Source: Streptomyces phaeolivaceus
GTDB taxonomy: Bacteria; Actinomycetota; Actinomycetes; Streptomycetales; Streptomycetaceae
Reading direction: 5' to 3'
DNA length: 64,000 nucleotides
Assembly (NCBI RefSeq): GCF_009184865.1
Contig: NZ_CP045096.1
Location: 9,238,001-9,302,000 of the forward strand
How positions within the stretch are numbered: the first letter of the stretch is position 1; each line of letters starts with the position of its first letter. The notes beneath the pieces were generated by a model. The model was not told the origin of the DNA. It worked only from the letters and a program-made list of their open reading frames with translations, and did not search any database. Shown in pieces: positions 16,347-25,038 of the stretch. A program made the position numbers and the translations under genes.

Positions 16347-16979
16347 CTACCGATCCGCGCGGCACAGCAGGAAGGCGCTGACGGCTCTGGTCAGTTCCTC
16401 GATCAAATCCGGCCAGGGGAGGGGGCGGGCCGACTCCAGGTTCTCGCCCTGGATGACCCGGTGGGCACAGGTGGCGTAGGTCAGCCGGTGTGCGAAGTCG
16501 ATCGCCGCCTCGATGTCGGAGTGGTGCCGCAGCGCCGGCGCGGCCAGCAGCACCGTGTCGCGGAAGAAGCGGCCACCGGCGACGCTGGCCCGCGAGCCCT
16601 CCTCGAACACCGCACGGTTCTGGGTCCCCATCAGCATGAACACCCGCATCAGCGGGGCGTGGGCGTGGAAGCTCTCCGCCACCGCCGCCACCGCGGAGGC
16701 GATCACCTCGCCCGGCGGGGTCGCCGGTGAGAGCTCGGTGTCGGTCACGCGTCGGCGGAACTCGGCGCGGAAGTCCTCGGTGAAGCCTGCCTGAATGGCT
16801 GCCAGCAGCCGGTCCTTGTCGCCGAATCGCCGGTAGACGCTGCCCACCGACACCCCTGCCGCCTTGGCGACCGCCGCCACGGTCAGGGCCTCCGGCCCGC
16901 CTTCCTGGAGCAGTCGGGTGCCCTCGGTGAAGATGCGTGTCTGGGTCAGGCGGCTGCGCTGCTGATGGGCGGGTGGCAT
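16347..16979 (-). CDS. TetR-family transcriptional regulator
   Basis: 210 residues from the ATG at 16979. A GTG at 17000 would add 7 residues, and neither has a clear Shine-Dalgarno. The N-terminal helix-turn-helix is VAAVAKAAGVSVGSVYRRFGDKDRLL (about residues 36-62), followed by the all-helical ligand-binding domain. It sits between the MhpA-like hydroxylase operon and the divergent hydroxyquinol dioxygenase operon, so it probably represses both until an aromatic ligand is present. Confidence 0.9.
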   Translation of the reverse strand: MPPAHQQRSRLTQTRIFTEGTRLLQEGGPEALTVAAVAKAAGVSVGSVYRRFGDKDRLLAAIQAGFTEDFRAEFRRRVTDTELSPATPPGEVIASAVAAVAESFHAHAPLMRVFMLMGTQNRAVFEEGSRASVAGGRFFRDTVLLAAPALRHHSDIEAAIDFAHRLTYATCAHRVIQGENLESARPLPWPDLIEELTRAVSAFLLCRADR

Positions 16980-17067
16980 GGGGGAAGGGTCGTTGGTCAC
17001 GGTCGCCAGCCTATGGCGTGAGGAGCGTTCACCGTCGGTTCGCTTGACCTTTGGGCCAGAAAATGGA

Positions 17068-17083
17068 AATGTGGATTCACATT
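17068..17083. promoter_or_regulatory. Candidate TetR operator
   Basis: AATGTG-GATT-CACATT is a perfect 6+6 dyad in the 291-base region between the TetR gene and the intradiol dioxygenase gene. It is the only perfect dyad of this kind noticed there. Confidence 0.45.
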
Positions 17084-17270
17084 CGCAGTGCTGTGTAGCC
17101 ACGAGTGCGCTGCTGACGACCGCACTCTGAGCGATGGAGTCGACGATGACCGTCGGACCGGCCCTTGAGAGACCTGCTCCCCGAACTTCGGCTCGACGGG
17201 ACGCGGTCTCCCGGTACGGCCCGACGTGGTCCCTCGACCGCTGCGTCCCACAGCACAGGCACACGAACGG

Positions 17271-18230
17271 ATGACCATGGACACCACCGCTGCCCCCACA
17301 CCAGCCACCGCGCCCGCCTCCCACTTCGAGCGCTTCACCGAGGAACGATCGGCCGAGGTCGTGGCCTCCAGCTTCGCGAACACCCCCGACCCGCGGTTGC
17401 GTGAACTGCTGACCTCACTGGTCCATCACCTGCACGCGTTCGCCAAGGACGTCGAGCTCACGGTGGACGAATGGGCGACCGCCGTCCGCTTTCTCACCGA
17501 TGTCGGAGCCACCTGTACGCCGGTACGGCAGGAGTTCGTCCTGCTCTCCGACGTCCTGGGCCTGTCCATGCTGGTGGAGACCATCACCAACAGGGCGAGC
17601 GGGGCCACGGAGTCCACCGTGGAGGGCCCCTTTCACATGGTGGACTCGCCGCCGCGTGCACTCGGCGCGGACATCGCCCTGGACGGCAAGGGCGAGCCGT
17701 GCCTGGTCACCGGGCGGGTCACCTCGGTCGACGGCACTCCCGTGACCGGTGCCGTGGTGGACGTGTGGCAGGCCAACGCCGACGGCTTCTACGACGTCCA
17801 GCAGCCGGACATCCAGCCGGAGCGCAATCTGCGAGGCCTGTTCACCCCGGACGACGAGGGGCGTTTCTGGTTCCGGTCGATCGTTCCGCTCTACTACCCC
17901 ATCCCCGACGACGGTCCCGTGGGCGCACTCCTCGCGGCGACCGGCCGCCACCCGTACCGGCCGGCGCATGTGCATTTCGACGTGCGGGCGGACGGCTTCC
18001 GGCCCCTGGTCACCCATCTGTTCGTCGAGGGCACGCCCTACATCGACTCGGACGCGGTGTTCGGCGTCAAGGACAGCCTCGTACGCGAGTTCCCGACGGT
18101 CGACGATCCCGCGCGAGCGGCGGAGTTCGGCCTGCCCAACCCCTTCCGGACCGTCCACTTCGATGTCGTACTGCGTCCGGTCGACGTCACCGGCGAGCAG
18201 GACGACGCGAGCAGGAGGACGCGGTCGTGA
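17271..18230 (+). CDS. Intradiol ring-cleavage dioxygenase, hydroxyquinol 1,2-dioxygenase type
   Basis: 319 residues. It has the N-terminal helical dimerisation domain of catechol/hydroxyquinol dioxygenases and the Fe(III) ligands Tyr174 (GFYDVQ), Tyr209 (YYPIPDDGPVG), His233 and His235 (RPAHVHF). YPIPDDGPVG and RHPYRPAHVHF fit hydroxyquinol dioxygenases, and the maleylacetate reductase gene directly behind agrees: the product would be maleylacetate. Start ATG at 17271; a second ATG at 17277 is possible. Its stop overlaps the next gene's GTG start. Confidence 0.92.
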   Translation: MTMDTTAAPTPATAPASHFERFTEERSAEVVASSFANTPDPRLRELLTSLVHHLHAFAKDVELTVDEWATAVRFLTDVGATCTPVRQEFVLLSDVLGLSMLVETITNRASGATESTVEGPFHMVDSPPRALGADIALDGKGEPCLVTGRVTSVDGTPVTGAVVDVWQANADGFYDVQQPDIQPERNLRGLFTPDDEGRFWFRSIVPLYYPIPDDGPVGALLAATGRHPYRPAHVHFDVRADGFRPLVTHLFVEGTPYIDSDAVFGVKDSLVREFPTVDDPARAAEFGLPNPFRTVHFDVVLRPVDVTGEQDDASRRTRS

Positions 18231-19297
18231 ATCCGTCGGCGTTCACCCATCAGTCCCTGCCCATGCGGGTCGTCTTCGGCGCCGGCGTCGTGAAGTCGCT
18301 GCCGAACGAGATCGCGCACCTCGGGTTCGAGCGGGCGCTCGTGCTGTGCAGCCCCGAGCAGGAGGAGACCGGGCGGGCGGTCGCGGCCACGCTCGGCGAG
18401 CGCACGGCCGGAGTGCTGGCCGAAGCCCGTATGCACGTCCCGATGGAGGTGGCCGACCGGGCCCGGGACCGGGCCGGGGAACTCGGTGCCGACTGCTGTG
18501 TGGCGGTCGGCGGAGGCTCGGCGATCGGGCTCGGCAAGGCGGTCGCGCTGGCGCACGGCCTGCCGGTCGTCGCCGTGCCGACGACGTACGCCGGTTCGGA
18601 GATGACACCGGTCTGGGGGCTGACGGAGGGTGGGCGCAAGCGCACCGGCAGGGATCCGCGGGTGCTGCCGGTGAGCGTGCTGTACGACCCCGAGCTCACC
18701 CTCACCCTTCCCGTCGGTATGTCGGTGACCAGCGGTATGAACGCCGTCGCGCACGCCGTCGAGGCCCTCTACGCACCGGACGCCACCCCGATCGTCTCGC
18801 TGATGGCGGAGGAGGGCGTCCGCGCGCTCGCCGGCGCGCTGCCGGATCTCGTACGGACCCCCGACGACATCGAGGCCAGGGGCCGCGCGCAGTACGGGGC
18901 ATGGCTGTGCGGAGCGTGCCTCGGTGCCACCACCATGTCCCTGCACCACAAGCTCTGCCACAGCCTCGGCGGAACCCTGAACCTGCCGCACGCCCCGACC
19001 CACACCGTGGTGCTGCCCCATGCGCTGGCCTACAACCAGTCGGGGGCGCGGCACGCCGTGGCCGCGCTCTCCCGCGCACTGGGCGCGGCCCCCGATCCCG
19101 CGCGCCGCCTCTGGGACCTGGCGGGTGAACTCGGCGCGCCGCGCTCCCTGCGGGAGTTGGGGATGGCGGAGACGGACATCGCACGGATCGTCGACGAGGT
19201 GCTCGCGAACCCGTACGCCAACCCTGTCGGGGTCACCGCGGACGGGCTGACGCGACTGCTGCGCGCGGCATGGGCCGGCGAGCCGCCGACGGGCTGA
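18227..19297 (+). CDS. Maleylacetate reductase (iron-type alcohol dehydrogenase family)
   Basis: 356 residues. The NAD(P)-binding GGGSAIGLGKAVAL (from residue 95), PTTYAGSEMTPVWG, GMNAVAHAVEALYAP and HHKLCHSLGG segments are those of maleylacetate reductases. It reduces maleylacetate to 3-oxoadipate. GTG start at 18227, with AGGAGG eight bases upstream inside the dioxygenase gene and a GTGA overlap with its stop. It connects ring cleavage to the CoA-transferase and thiolase encoded at 9.5-12 kb. Confidence 0.94.
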   Translation: MNPSAFTHQSLPMRVVFGAGVVKSLPNEIAHLGFERALVLCSPEQEETGRAVAATLGERTAGVLAEARMHVPMEVADRARDRAGELGADCCVAVGGGSAIGLGKAVALAHGLPVVAVPTTYAGSEMTPVWGLTEGGRKRTGRDPRVLPVSVLYDPELTLTLPVGMSVTSGMNAVAHAVEALYAPDATPIVSLMAEEGVRALAGALPDLVRTPDDIEARGRAQYGAWLCGACLGATTMSLHHKLCHSLGGTLNLPHAPTHTVVLPHALAYNQSGARHAVAALSRALGAAPDPARRLWDLAGELGAPRSLRELGMAETDIARIVDEVLANPYANPVGVTADGLTRLLRAAWAGEPPTG

Positions 19298-19341
19298 CCG
19301 CAGACACACATCGGACAAGAGACGAGGAAGGACACGCACGC

Positions 19342-20262
19342 ATGGATCTGAACGGGAAGGTCGCCGTCGTCACGGGCAGCGGCGGAGGCCTGGGCCTGGC
19401 CTACGCCAGGGAACTGGCCGCCGCGGGCGCCGCGGTCGTGGTCAACGACGTGGACCCCACGGCCGCCGAAGCGGCGGTGAAGGAGATCGTCGAGGCCGGT
19501 GGACGCGCGGTCGCCGAGGTCGGGGCCGTCGGGCCCGCGTCGGCCGCCGACGCGTTGGTCGCGCGAGCGGTGTCGGAGTTCGGCCGACTGGACGTCATGG
19601 TGACCAATGCCGGGGTGCTGCGGGACAAGGTGCTCTGGAAGATGACCGACGGCGACTTCGACACCGTGATCGACGTCCATCTGAAGGGCACGTTCACCTG
19701 CGCGAGGGCCGCCGCGATCCGGTTCCGTGAACAGGGCGAGGGCGGACGGATCATCGCGGTGGGCTCGCCCGCGGGCCAGCGGGGCAACTTCGGGCAGACC
19801 AACTACTCGGCGGCCAAGGCCGGGATCGTCGGTTTCGTCAGGACCTGGGCGCTCGAACTCCAGCGCGCGAACGTGACGGTGAACGCGCTGATCCCGGTCG
19901 CGGCCACGGCCATGACCGACACCGTTCCGGCTCTCAAGCCGTACGTCGACGCGCTGCGGGAAGGGCGGCCGATGCCGTCGTTCGCCCGGCGGGCGCTCGC
20001 CTTCGGTTCGCCGCAGGACGTCGCGGGCCTGGTCGTCTACCTCGCCTCCGACGCCTCCGCGGGCGTCACCGGCCAGGCGATCGGCATCGGCGGGGACCGG
20101 CTGAGCCTGTGGAGCCACCCGACCCAGGTCGTGTCCGCGTACGCCGAGGACGGCTGGAGCGCCGACGAGATCGCCGAGGCCTGGCCGACGGCCTTCGCCG
20201 AGCACGAGCAGACCGTGGGCGAGCGCCTTCCGGAACCACCGGCAGTGAAGGAGCAGTCATGA
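19342..20262 (+). CDS. SDR, (3R)-hydroxyacyl-CoA-dehydrogenase-like
   Basis: 306 residues, longer than a minimal SDR because of a C-terminal extension. The nucleotide motif GSGGGLGLA is at about residues 12-20, the NAG motif is TNAGVLRDK, and Tyr/Lys are in NYSAAKAGI. NAGVLRDK resembles the dehydrogenase module of multifunctional (3R)-hydroxyacyl-CoA enzymes, and the MaoC hydratase two genes on supports acyl-CoA chemistry. ATG with GAGGAAGGA upstream. Its stop overlaps the amidohydrolase start (ATGA). Confidence 0.88.
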   Translation: MDLNGKVAVVTGSGGGLGLAYARELAAAGAAVVVNDVDPTAAEAAVKEIVEAGGRAVAEVGAVGPASAADALVARAVSEFGRLDVMVTNAGVLRDKVLWKMTDGDFDTVIDVHLKGTFTCARAAAIRFREQGEGGRIIAVGSPAGQRGNFGQTNYSAAKAGIVGFVRTWALELQRANVTVNALIPVAATAMTDTVPALKPYVDALREGRPMPSFARRALAFGSPQDVAGLVVYLASDASAGVTGQAIGIGGDRLSLWSHPTQVVSAYAEDGWSADEIAEAWPTAFAEHEQTVGERLPEPPAVKEQS

Positions 20263-21146
20263 GTGCCCTGGACATCGCCGCGCTGGACGCCATCGACGTC
20301 CATGTCCATGTCGAGATCGACAGTCATGGCCATGTGTCCCTGCCGGACCGGTTCATCGAGGCGTCCTCCCAGTACTTCGGCGCCGACTACGAGTCACCGA
20401 CCCTGGCGGAGATCGCGGGCTACTACCGCGAACGGCGGACGGCGGCCGTCGTGTTCACCGTCGACGTCGAGTCGGGACTCGGGCACACCGCGCTGTCCAA
20501 CGAGGAGATCGCCGACGTCGCCGCCGAGCACGCCGACATCCTGATCCCGTTCGCGAGCATCGACCCGGCCAAGGGGCGGGCCGGAGCCAGGACCTTCCGG
20601 AAGCTGATCGAGGACAGGGGGATACGCGGCATCAAGTTCCATCCCTCCCTTCAGGGCTTCGCACCGAACGACCACAGTGCCTACCCCCTGCTGGAGGTGG
20701 CCCAGGAACTCGGTGTCCCCGCCCTGTTCCACACCGGCCAGACCGGCATCGGCGCCGGGCTCCCGGGCGGCGGGGGCATCCGGCTGAGTCTGTCGAACCC
20801 GATGCTGCTCGACGATGTCGCCGTCGACTTCCCGGATCTGACGATCATCATGGCGCACCCGTCCTTCCCCTGGCAGGACGAGGCCCTGTCCGTGGCCACC
20901 CACAAGCCGAAGGTGTACATCGACCTCTCCGGCTGGTCGCCCAAGTATTTTCCGCCCCAGCTCGTGAGGTACGCCAACACCCTGCTCCAGGACAAGGTGC
21001 TCTTCGGCTCGGACTACCCGATCATCACGCCGGACCGCTGGCTCGCCGACTTCGCCAAGCTCGACATCAAGGACCACGTCCGACCCAAGATCCTCAAGGA
21101 CAACGCCGTGAAGGCACTCGGACTGGCAGAGGAAGGAACAAAGTGA
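20259..21146 (+). CDS. Amidohydrolase-2 family protein (decarboxylase/hydrolase)
   Basis: 295 residues. Metal ligands are in DVHVHVEID (HxH), LFHTGQTG and MAHPSFPWQDEA, with the late Asp in LFGSDYPIITP, matching the ACMSD/gamma-resorcylate decarboxylase superfamily. Non-oxidative decarboxylation of a dihydroxybenzoate or hydrolysis of a ring-opened product would both fit the neighbouring hydroxyquinol genes. ATG at 20259 with GAAGGAG upstream. The operon context is SDR, this gene and MaoC with overlapping ends. Confidence 0.85.
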   Translation: MSALDIAALDAIDVHVHVEIDSHGHVSLPDRFIEASSQYFGADYESPTLAEIAGYYRERRTAAVVFTVDVESGLGHTALSNEEIADVAAEHADILIPFASIDPAKGRAGARTFRKLIEDRGIRGIKFHPSLQGFAPNDHSAYPLLEVAQELGVPALFHTGQTGIGAGLPGGGGIRLSLSNPMLLDDVAVDFPDLTIIMAHPSFPWQDEALSVATHKPKVYIDLSGWSPKYFPPQLVRYANTLLQDKVLFGSDYPIITPDRWLADFAKLDIKDHVRPKILKDNAVKALGLAEEGTK

Positions 21147-21601
21147 GCGCCAAGACCATCACGTTCGACGAACTGCCCGCCATGAAGGGGGAGTCGCTCG
21201 GTACCAGCGACTGGTTCCGGATCGATCAGGACCGGATCGGTCGGTTCGCCGACGCGACCGACGACCACCAGTGGATCCATGTCGACCCCGAGCGTGCCAA
21301 GGACGGGCCGTTCGGAGCGGCGGTGGCGCACGGCTTTCTCACGCTGTCGCTGCTCATTCCGCTGTGGAGCCAGGTGTTCGACGTCGCCGACGCCACCACG
21401 AGTGTCAACTACGGGTTGAACAAGGTGCGGTTCCCCGCCCCCGTGCCCGCCGGATCGGAGATCCGGCTCACCGGCACCGTGACCGAGGTGGAGGAAGTCG
21501 CCGGCGGCGCCGTCCAGATCACGGCCGACGTCCTCGTGGAGATCCGCGGCGGTGCCAAGCCGGCGTGCGTCGCCCAGCCGGTGTTCCGGTTCTACCGCTG
21601 A
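21143..21601 (+). CDS. MaoC-like (R)-specific enoyl-CoA hydratase
   Basis: 152 residues, a single hot-dog domain. Hydratase-2 residues are in FADATDDHQWIHVDPERA and the downstream GPFGAAVAHGFLTLSL block. It probably hydrates an enoyl-CoA formed during side-chain or ring-opened product breakdown, working with the SDR two genes upstream. GTG start at 21143 overlapping the previous stop, with GAGGAAGGA upstream. Last gene of the five-gene hydroxyquinol operon, followed by a hairpin. Confidence 0.9.
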   Translation: MSAKTITFDELPAMKGESLGTSDWFRIDQDRIGRFADATDDHQWIHVDPERAKDGPFGAAVAHGFLTLSLLIPLWSQVFDVADATTSVNYGLNKVRFPAPVPAGSEIRLTGTVTEVEEVAGGAVQITADVLVEIRGGAKPACVAQPVFRFYR

Positions 21602-21615
21602 CCGTGACGGGAGGG

Positions 21616-21644
21616 AGGCCCGGGGACGGAACATCCCCGGGCCT
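21616..21644. terminator. Hairpin terminator
   Basis: Perfect 11-bp stem (21616-21626 with 21634-21644) and a 7-base loop, 15 bases after the MaoC stop. Confidence 0.8.
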
Positions 21645-21771
21645 GCGCGTGCTCCACGAACCGGCGATGACCGGCCTTCCGGTAGCGTGCTCCCGCGCGG
21701 ATCCGGAGGGACCGGCGGTGACATTGACCGCACGGCGGCCGGAGAGGTCGGTCCGGCCGCCACTCGCCGGG

Positions 21772-23070
21772 TCAGCCCGTGCCCGCACCGGCCTCGGCGA
21801 GTCCGAGGACGGCGTCGGCCTTGTGGAAGCGGCCTTCCTGGACGATGGCGAGAAGGTTGGCGCGGTCCTCCAGGAGGGTGACGTCCTCCACGGGGTTGCC
21901 TCGGACGACCAGCAGGTCGGCGAGGTATCCGGGGGCGAGGAGGCCGAGTTCGTCGCCCATGCCCATCAGCCGGCCGCCGAGCATGGTGGCGGCGGAGAGG
22001 GCGGCGGCGGGGGTGTAGCCGAAGACGCGGACGAAGAGGTCGAGATCGCGGGCGTTGCGGCCGATGGGGTTGTTCGGGAAGCCGTAGTCGCCGCCGGGGA
22101 GCACGGGGATGCCGCGGCGGCGCATCTCGGGGTAGAGCTCGGCCATGGTCTCCAGGCACTGGGGCTGGCCCATGCTTTCGGCGACCTCGGCGGTGATACC
22201 GAACTCCTCGCCCTCGTGGACGTTGGCGTAGACGATGCCGACGGCCGGGGCGACGAACAGGTCGTCGTCCTTGCGGGCCTCCAGCAGGTCGAGGGCTTCC
22301 TCGTCGGCGTAGGTGCAGTGGTACACGGCACGGAAGCCGTTGCGGGCGGCGAGCTTGACGGCCTCGGCGGACTGCGCGTGACAGTTGAGCCAGACCCCGT
22401 CCTCGCGGGCCTGCCTGGAGGCGGCCTGTGCCTCCTCCTCGGAGTACTGCGTCTGCTGCGAGCCGCCGGGGGTGAACACGTCGTCGTTGCTGAGCAGGAA
22501 CTTGACGTTGTCGAAGCCCAGGGACGCCTGCTCGGCGACGAACGCCTGCACGGACTGCGGGCCGAGCGCCAGCGGGATGCCGTCGCTCCTGAAGGGGGAG
22601 CTGTCCCGCTCGAAGCTGGCCGCGCGCAGGCGCGGGCCGGGGACCGCTCCGGAGCGGATGCGGTCGCGCAGCCGGACCTCCACCGCGCCCGGGGTGAGCG
22701 AGCCGGCCGAGTAGGCCGTCGTGAATCCGGCGTCCAGCAGGATGCGGGCGTTGCGTTCGGCCATCTCCAGGTGGGCCGGTGCGGAGAAGGGGCGATGGAA
22801 GAACGAGACGTCGAGGGGTGGGTTGAAACCCGGTTCGAGGTGACCCACCGCGGAGGGGAACGTGAGGTGGGAGTGGGCCTCGATCAGGCCGGGCATCACG
22901 GTGCGGCCCGTGCAGTCGACCCGCAGGGCCGTTTCGTCCCGGTCCGTGTCGTCCGACCAGCCCGGGGTCACCTGGGCGATCCGCCCGTCCTCGACCACCA
23001 CTTCGCCGGGGAAGGGCTCCGTGCCCGTGCCGTCGAAGACCAAGCCACCTGTGAAGACAGTGCGACGCAT
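21772..23070 (-). CDS. Amidohydrolase (imidazolonepropionase/prolidase-like)
   Basis: 432 residues. The layout is that of metal-dependent hydrolases with a composite beta-sandwich: N-terminal VFDGTGTEPF and VEDGRIAQV, then GLIEAHSHL (HxH), candidate ligands in NCHAQSAEAV and YHCTYADE, and Asp in GGDYGFPNN. The C-terminal APGYLADLLVVRGNP closes the sandwich. It hydrolyses a cyclic amide, lactam or dipeptide-like bond; the substrate is unknown. The ATG at 23070 has GGAG about eight bases upstream, so a longer in-frame start at 23295 was rejected. It is divergent from an SDR gene across a region with two putative IclR-type boxes. Confidence 0.88.
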   Translation of the reverse strand: MRRTVFTGGLVFDGTGTEPFPGEVVVEDGRIAQVTPGWSDDTDRDETALRVDCTGRTVMPGLIEAHSHLTFPSAVGHLEPGFNPPLDVSFFHRPFSAPAHLEMAERNARILLDAGFTTAYSAGSLTPGAVEVRLRDRIRSGAVPGPRLRAASFERDSSPFRSDGIPLALGPQSVQAFVAEQASLGFDNVKFLLSNDDVFTPGGSQQTQYSEEEAQAASRQAREDGVWLNCHAQSAEAVKLAARNGFRAVYHCTYADEEALDLLEARKDDDLFVAPAVGIVYANVHEGEEFGITAEVAESMGQPQCLETMAELYPEMRRRGIPVLPGGDYGFPNNPIGRNARDLDLFVRVFGYTPAAALSAATMLGGRLMGMGDELGLLAPGYLADLLVVRGNPVEDVTLLEDRANLLAIVQEGRFHKADAVLGLAEAGAGTG

Positions 23071-23103
23071 CGTCCACGCTCCAAGTCTGTTCCCGACGCA
23101 AGC

Positions 23104-23118
23104 TTTCGTCCCATGAAA
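23104..23118. promoter_or_regulatory. Putative IclR-type box (site 1)
   Basis: TTTCGTCCCATGAAA: perfect TTTC-N7-GAAA dyad, 34 bases upstream of the amidohydrolase start. It shares TTTC...TGAAA with TTTCACTAGGTGAAA at the IclR/SDR promoter (53765). Confidence 0.4.
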
Positions 23119-23242
23119 CTTGCTTTCACGTTGTCGGTACTCGTGAGTTTTGTTCGAACGGAGGTACCTGTCAAGTGGGTGGGGCCGTGGACAGTGGGGC
23201 CTCCTCTGCCTACAGTTACCCGGGACGTAAGGTGAAAGTAGC

Positions 23243-23257
23243 TCTCGCTGAGTGAAA
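23243..23257. promoter_or_regulatory. Putative IclR-type box (site 2)
   Basis: TCTCGCTGAGTGAAA, 19 bases upstream of the SDR start at 23277. It is nearly identical, including flanks, to TCTCGCTGAATGAAA at 56684 and matches 11 of 15 positions of the perfect palindrome at 53765. Confidence 0.5.
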
Positions 23258-23276
23258 ATCCAGGAAGAAGAAGCCC

Positions 23277-24074
23277 ATGACGGAGCAGACGACAACCGCT
23301 TTCGTTCCCCGCCGCTTCGAGGGCCGCACCGTGCTGGTCACCGGTGCCGGTACCGGCTTCGGCGCCGAGATCGCCGTACGCGCCGCGCAGGAGGGAGCCC
23401 GGGTGGCCGTCCACTACCGCAGCTCCGCCGCCGGGGCCGACCGGACGGTGGCCCGGATCAAGGACCTCGGCGGGGAAGCGTTCACCACCCAGGCCGACAT
23501 CACCAGCCACGAGGACATCCGGCGGATGGCGGACGAGGTCTTCAGCCGCTTCGGCGGTCTCGACGTGCTCATCAACAACGTCGGTGACGTCGCACGCGAG
23601 CAGATGTCCTGGCGCGACGTGACGGAGGAGTCCATCGACCACGTCCTCGCCGTCGACATCAAGGGCACCATGCTCTGCGTCCACGAGTTCGGCGACCGGA
23701 TGCTGGAACAGGGACACGGGTCGATCGTCAACATCGGCTCCACCGTCATCGTGCGGGGCAGCGCGCGGGCCCCGCAGTACGCCGCCGCCAAGTACGGCAT
23801 CCTCGGCATCACCAAGTCGTACGCGCAGGCCTTCGCCCCGACGGTGCGGGTCAACACCTTCGCCCCCGGCTTCATCGAGACGGAGGCCACGCTGACCCGG
23901 AAGGACTGGCAGGGCGGTCGCCGGGAGCAGTTGATCTCCCAGACTCCGCTGCGGAACATCCCGGGCCCGGCCGCGCTGGCCGGAACCGCGCTCTTCCTGG
24001 CCACGGACGACGCGGCCCACATGACCGGCGTCTACCTGAACGCCGACGGCGGCTTCAACATGATCGGTGCCTGA
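23277..24074 (+). CDS. Short-chain dehydrogenase/reductase
   Basis: 265 residues, classical SDR. The nucleotide motif GAGTGFGAE is at about 23-31, NNVGD at about 101-105, and catalytic Tyr/Lys in YAAAKYGI at about 161-168. The C-terminus GVYLNADGGFNMIGA closely resembles the tail of a degenerate SDR fragment at 56452. ATG with AGGAAG upstream. It is followed after 10 bases by an esterase gene in the same operon. Divergent from an amidohydrolase and preceded by a box shared with the 53-56 kb cluster, so the genes may belong to one regulon. Confidence 0.92.
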   Translation: MTEQTTTAFVPRRFEGRTVLVTGAGTGFGAEIAVRAAQEGARVAVHYRSSAAGADRTVARIKDLGGEAFTTQADITSHEDIRRMADEVFSRFGGLDVLINNVGDVAREQMSWRDVTEESIDHVLAVDIKGTMLCVHEFGDRMLEQGHGSIVNIGSTVIVRGSARAPQYAAAKYGILGITKSYAQAFAPTVRVNTFAPGFIETEATLTRKDWQGGRREQLISQTPLRNIPGPAALAGTALFLATDDAAHMTGVYLNADGGFNMIGA

Positions 24075-24084
24075 GGAGCGTGCG

Positions 24085-24936
24085 ATGAGCGATCAGACGA
24101 ACGGACCCACACCCGCCACCGACGGCGTGCGCCTGCTGGACGGCCTGGTCTACGCGGAGACACTCGGGTTCCGGCCGCTGCGGCTCGACCTCTATCTGCC
24201 GCCGGCCACCGATGCCGGGCCCGTCCCGCTGGTGGTGTTCGTGCACGGCGGTGGCTGGGTGCGGGGTGACCGCAAGGTGCTCACTCCCACCTTCGTCGAG
24301 TGGCGGCCCAGCCCGTTCGAACTGCTCGCGGCCGAGGGCTTCGCCGTGGCCTCCGTCGACTACCGGCTCAGCGGAGAGGCACGCTTCCCTGCGCAGCTGG
24401 AGGACCTGTCGGCCGCCATGGAATGGCTCGCCGGACACGCCGAGCAGTACGGCTACGACGCGGACCGGACCGTCCTGTGGGGGGAGTCGGCGGGTGCCCA
24501 TCTCGCCATGCTTCTCGTGCTGCGGGACGACTGCCGTGTGCGGGGCCTCGTGGACTGGTACGGCCCCACGGACCTGGGCTCCGTGGCCGGGGTCGCCGGC
24601 GCCGCGGCGGCACTGTCGTCCGACCCCGAGGACACGCGCGAGGCGCGGCTGCTGGGAGCCCCCGCGTCGTCCGTGCCCGCACTGGTCCGCGATGCCAGTC
24701 CGATCACCCACGTCCGTCCGGGGGCCCCGCCGTTTCTCGTCGTGCACGGGACCGCCGACACCTATGTGCCGTTCGAGCAGAGCGCGACCCTCGTCCAGGC
24801 CCTCACCGACGCGGGGGTGGACGTGCGTTTCCAAGTGGTGGAAGGGGCCGACCACCTCTGGATGGGACTGGACGATCCGCGACCCGTCTTCGATTCCGCG
24901 ATCGACTTCGTGCGCGAGATCACCGGACCGCGATGA
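24085..24936 (+). CDS. Alpha/beta hydrolase, HSL/BD-FAE-type esterase
   Basis: 283 residues. The oxyanion-hole motif HGGGW (about 60), nucleophile elbow GESAGA (about 139), the acid region HGTADTYVP and the catalytic His in GADHLW give a complete triad of hormone-sensitive-lipase-like carboxylesterases. The ATG at 24085 was chosen because GAGGAG lies seven bases upstream; a GTG at 24067 lacks this. It probably hydrolyses an ester or lactone in the pathway of the SDR with which it is co-transcribed. Confidence 0.9.
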   Translation: MSDQTNGPTPATDGVRLLDGLVYAETLGFRPLRLDLYLPPATDAGPVPLVVFVHGGGWVRGDRKVLTPTFVEWRPSPFELLAAEGFAVASVDYRLSGEARFPAQLEDLSAAMEWLAGHAEQYGYDADRTVLWGESAGAHLAMLLVLRDDCRVRGLVDWYGPTDLGSVAGVAGAAAALSSDPEDTREARLLGAPASSVPALVRDASPITHVRPGAPPFLVVHGTADTYVPFEQSATLVQALTDAGVDVRFQVVEGADHLWMGLDDPRPVFDSAIDFVREITGPR

Positions 24937-24949
24937 CCTGTGGGCGACC

Positions 24950-24987
24950 GTCCTCGGCCGCCGCGTCCGCGACGCGCGGCCGAGGAC
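24950..24987. terminator. Bidirectional hairpin terminator
   Basis: 12-bp perfect stem (24950-24961 with 24976-24987) and a 14-base loop, between convergent genes ending at 24936 (plus) and 25039 (minus). Confidence 0.7.
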
Positions 24988-25038
24988 TCGCCGCGACGTG
25001 CCGGCGGCCCGCGCGATGTCCACTCCGCCGGACCGTCG

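Noticed and set aside
17471..19297. A 608-codon frame ending in maleylacetate reductase
   Set aside because: The upstream part shadows the intradiol dioxygenase gene; the reductase starts at GTG 18227 with AGGAGG in front.
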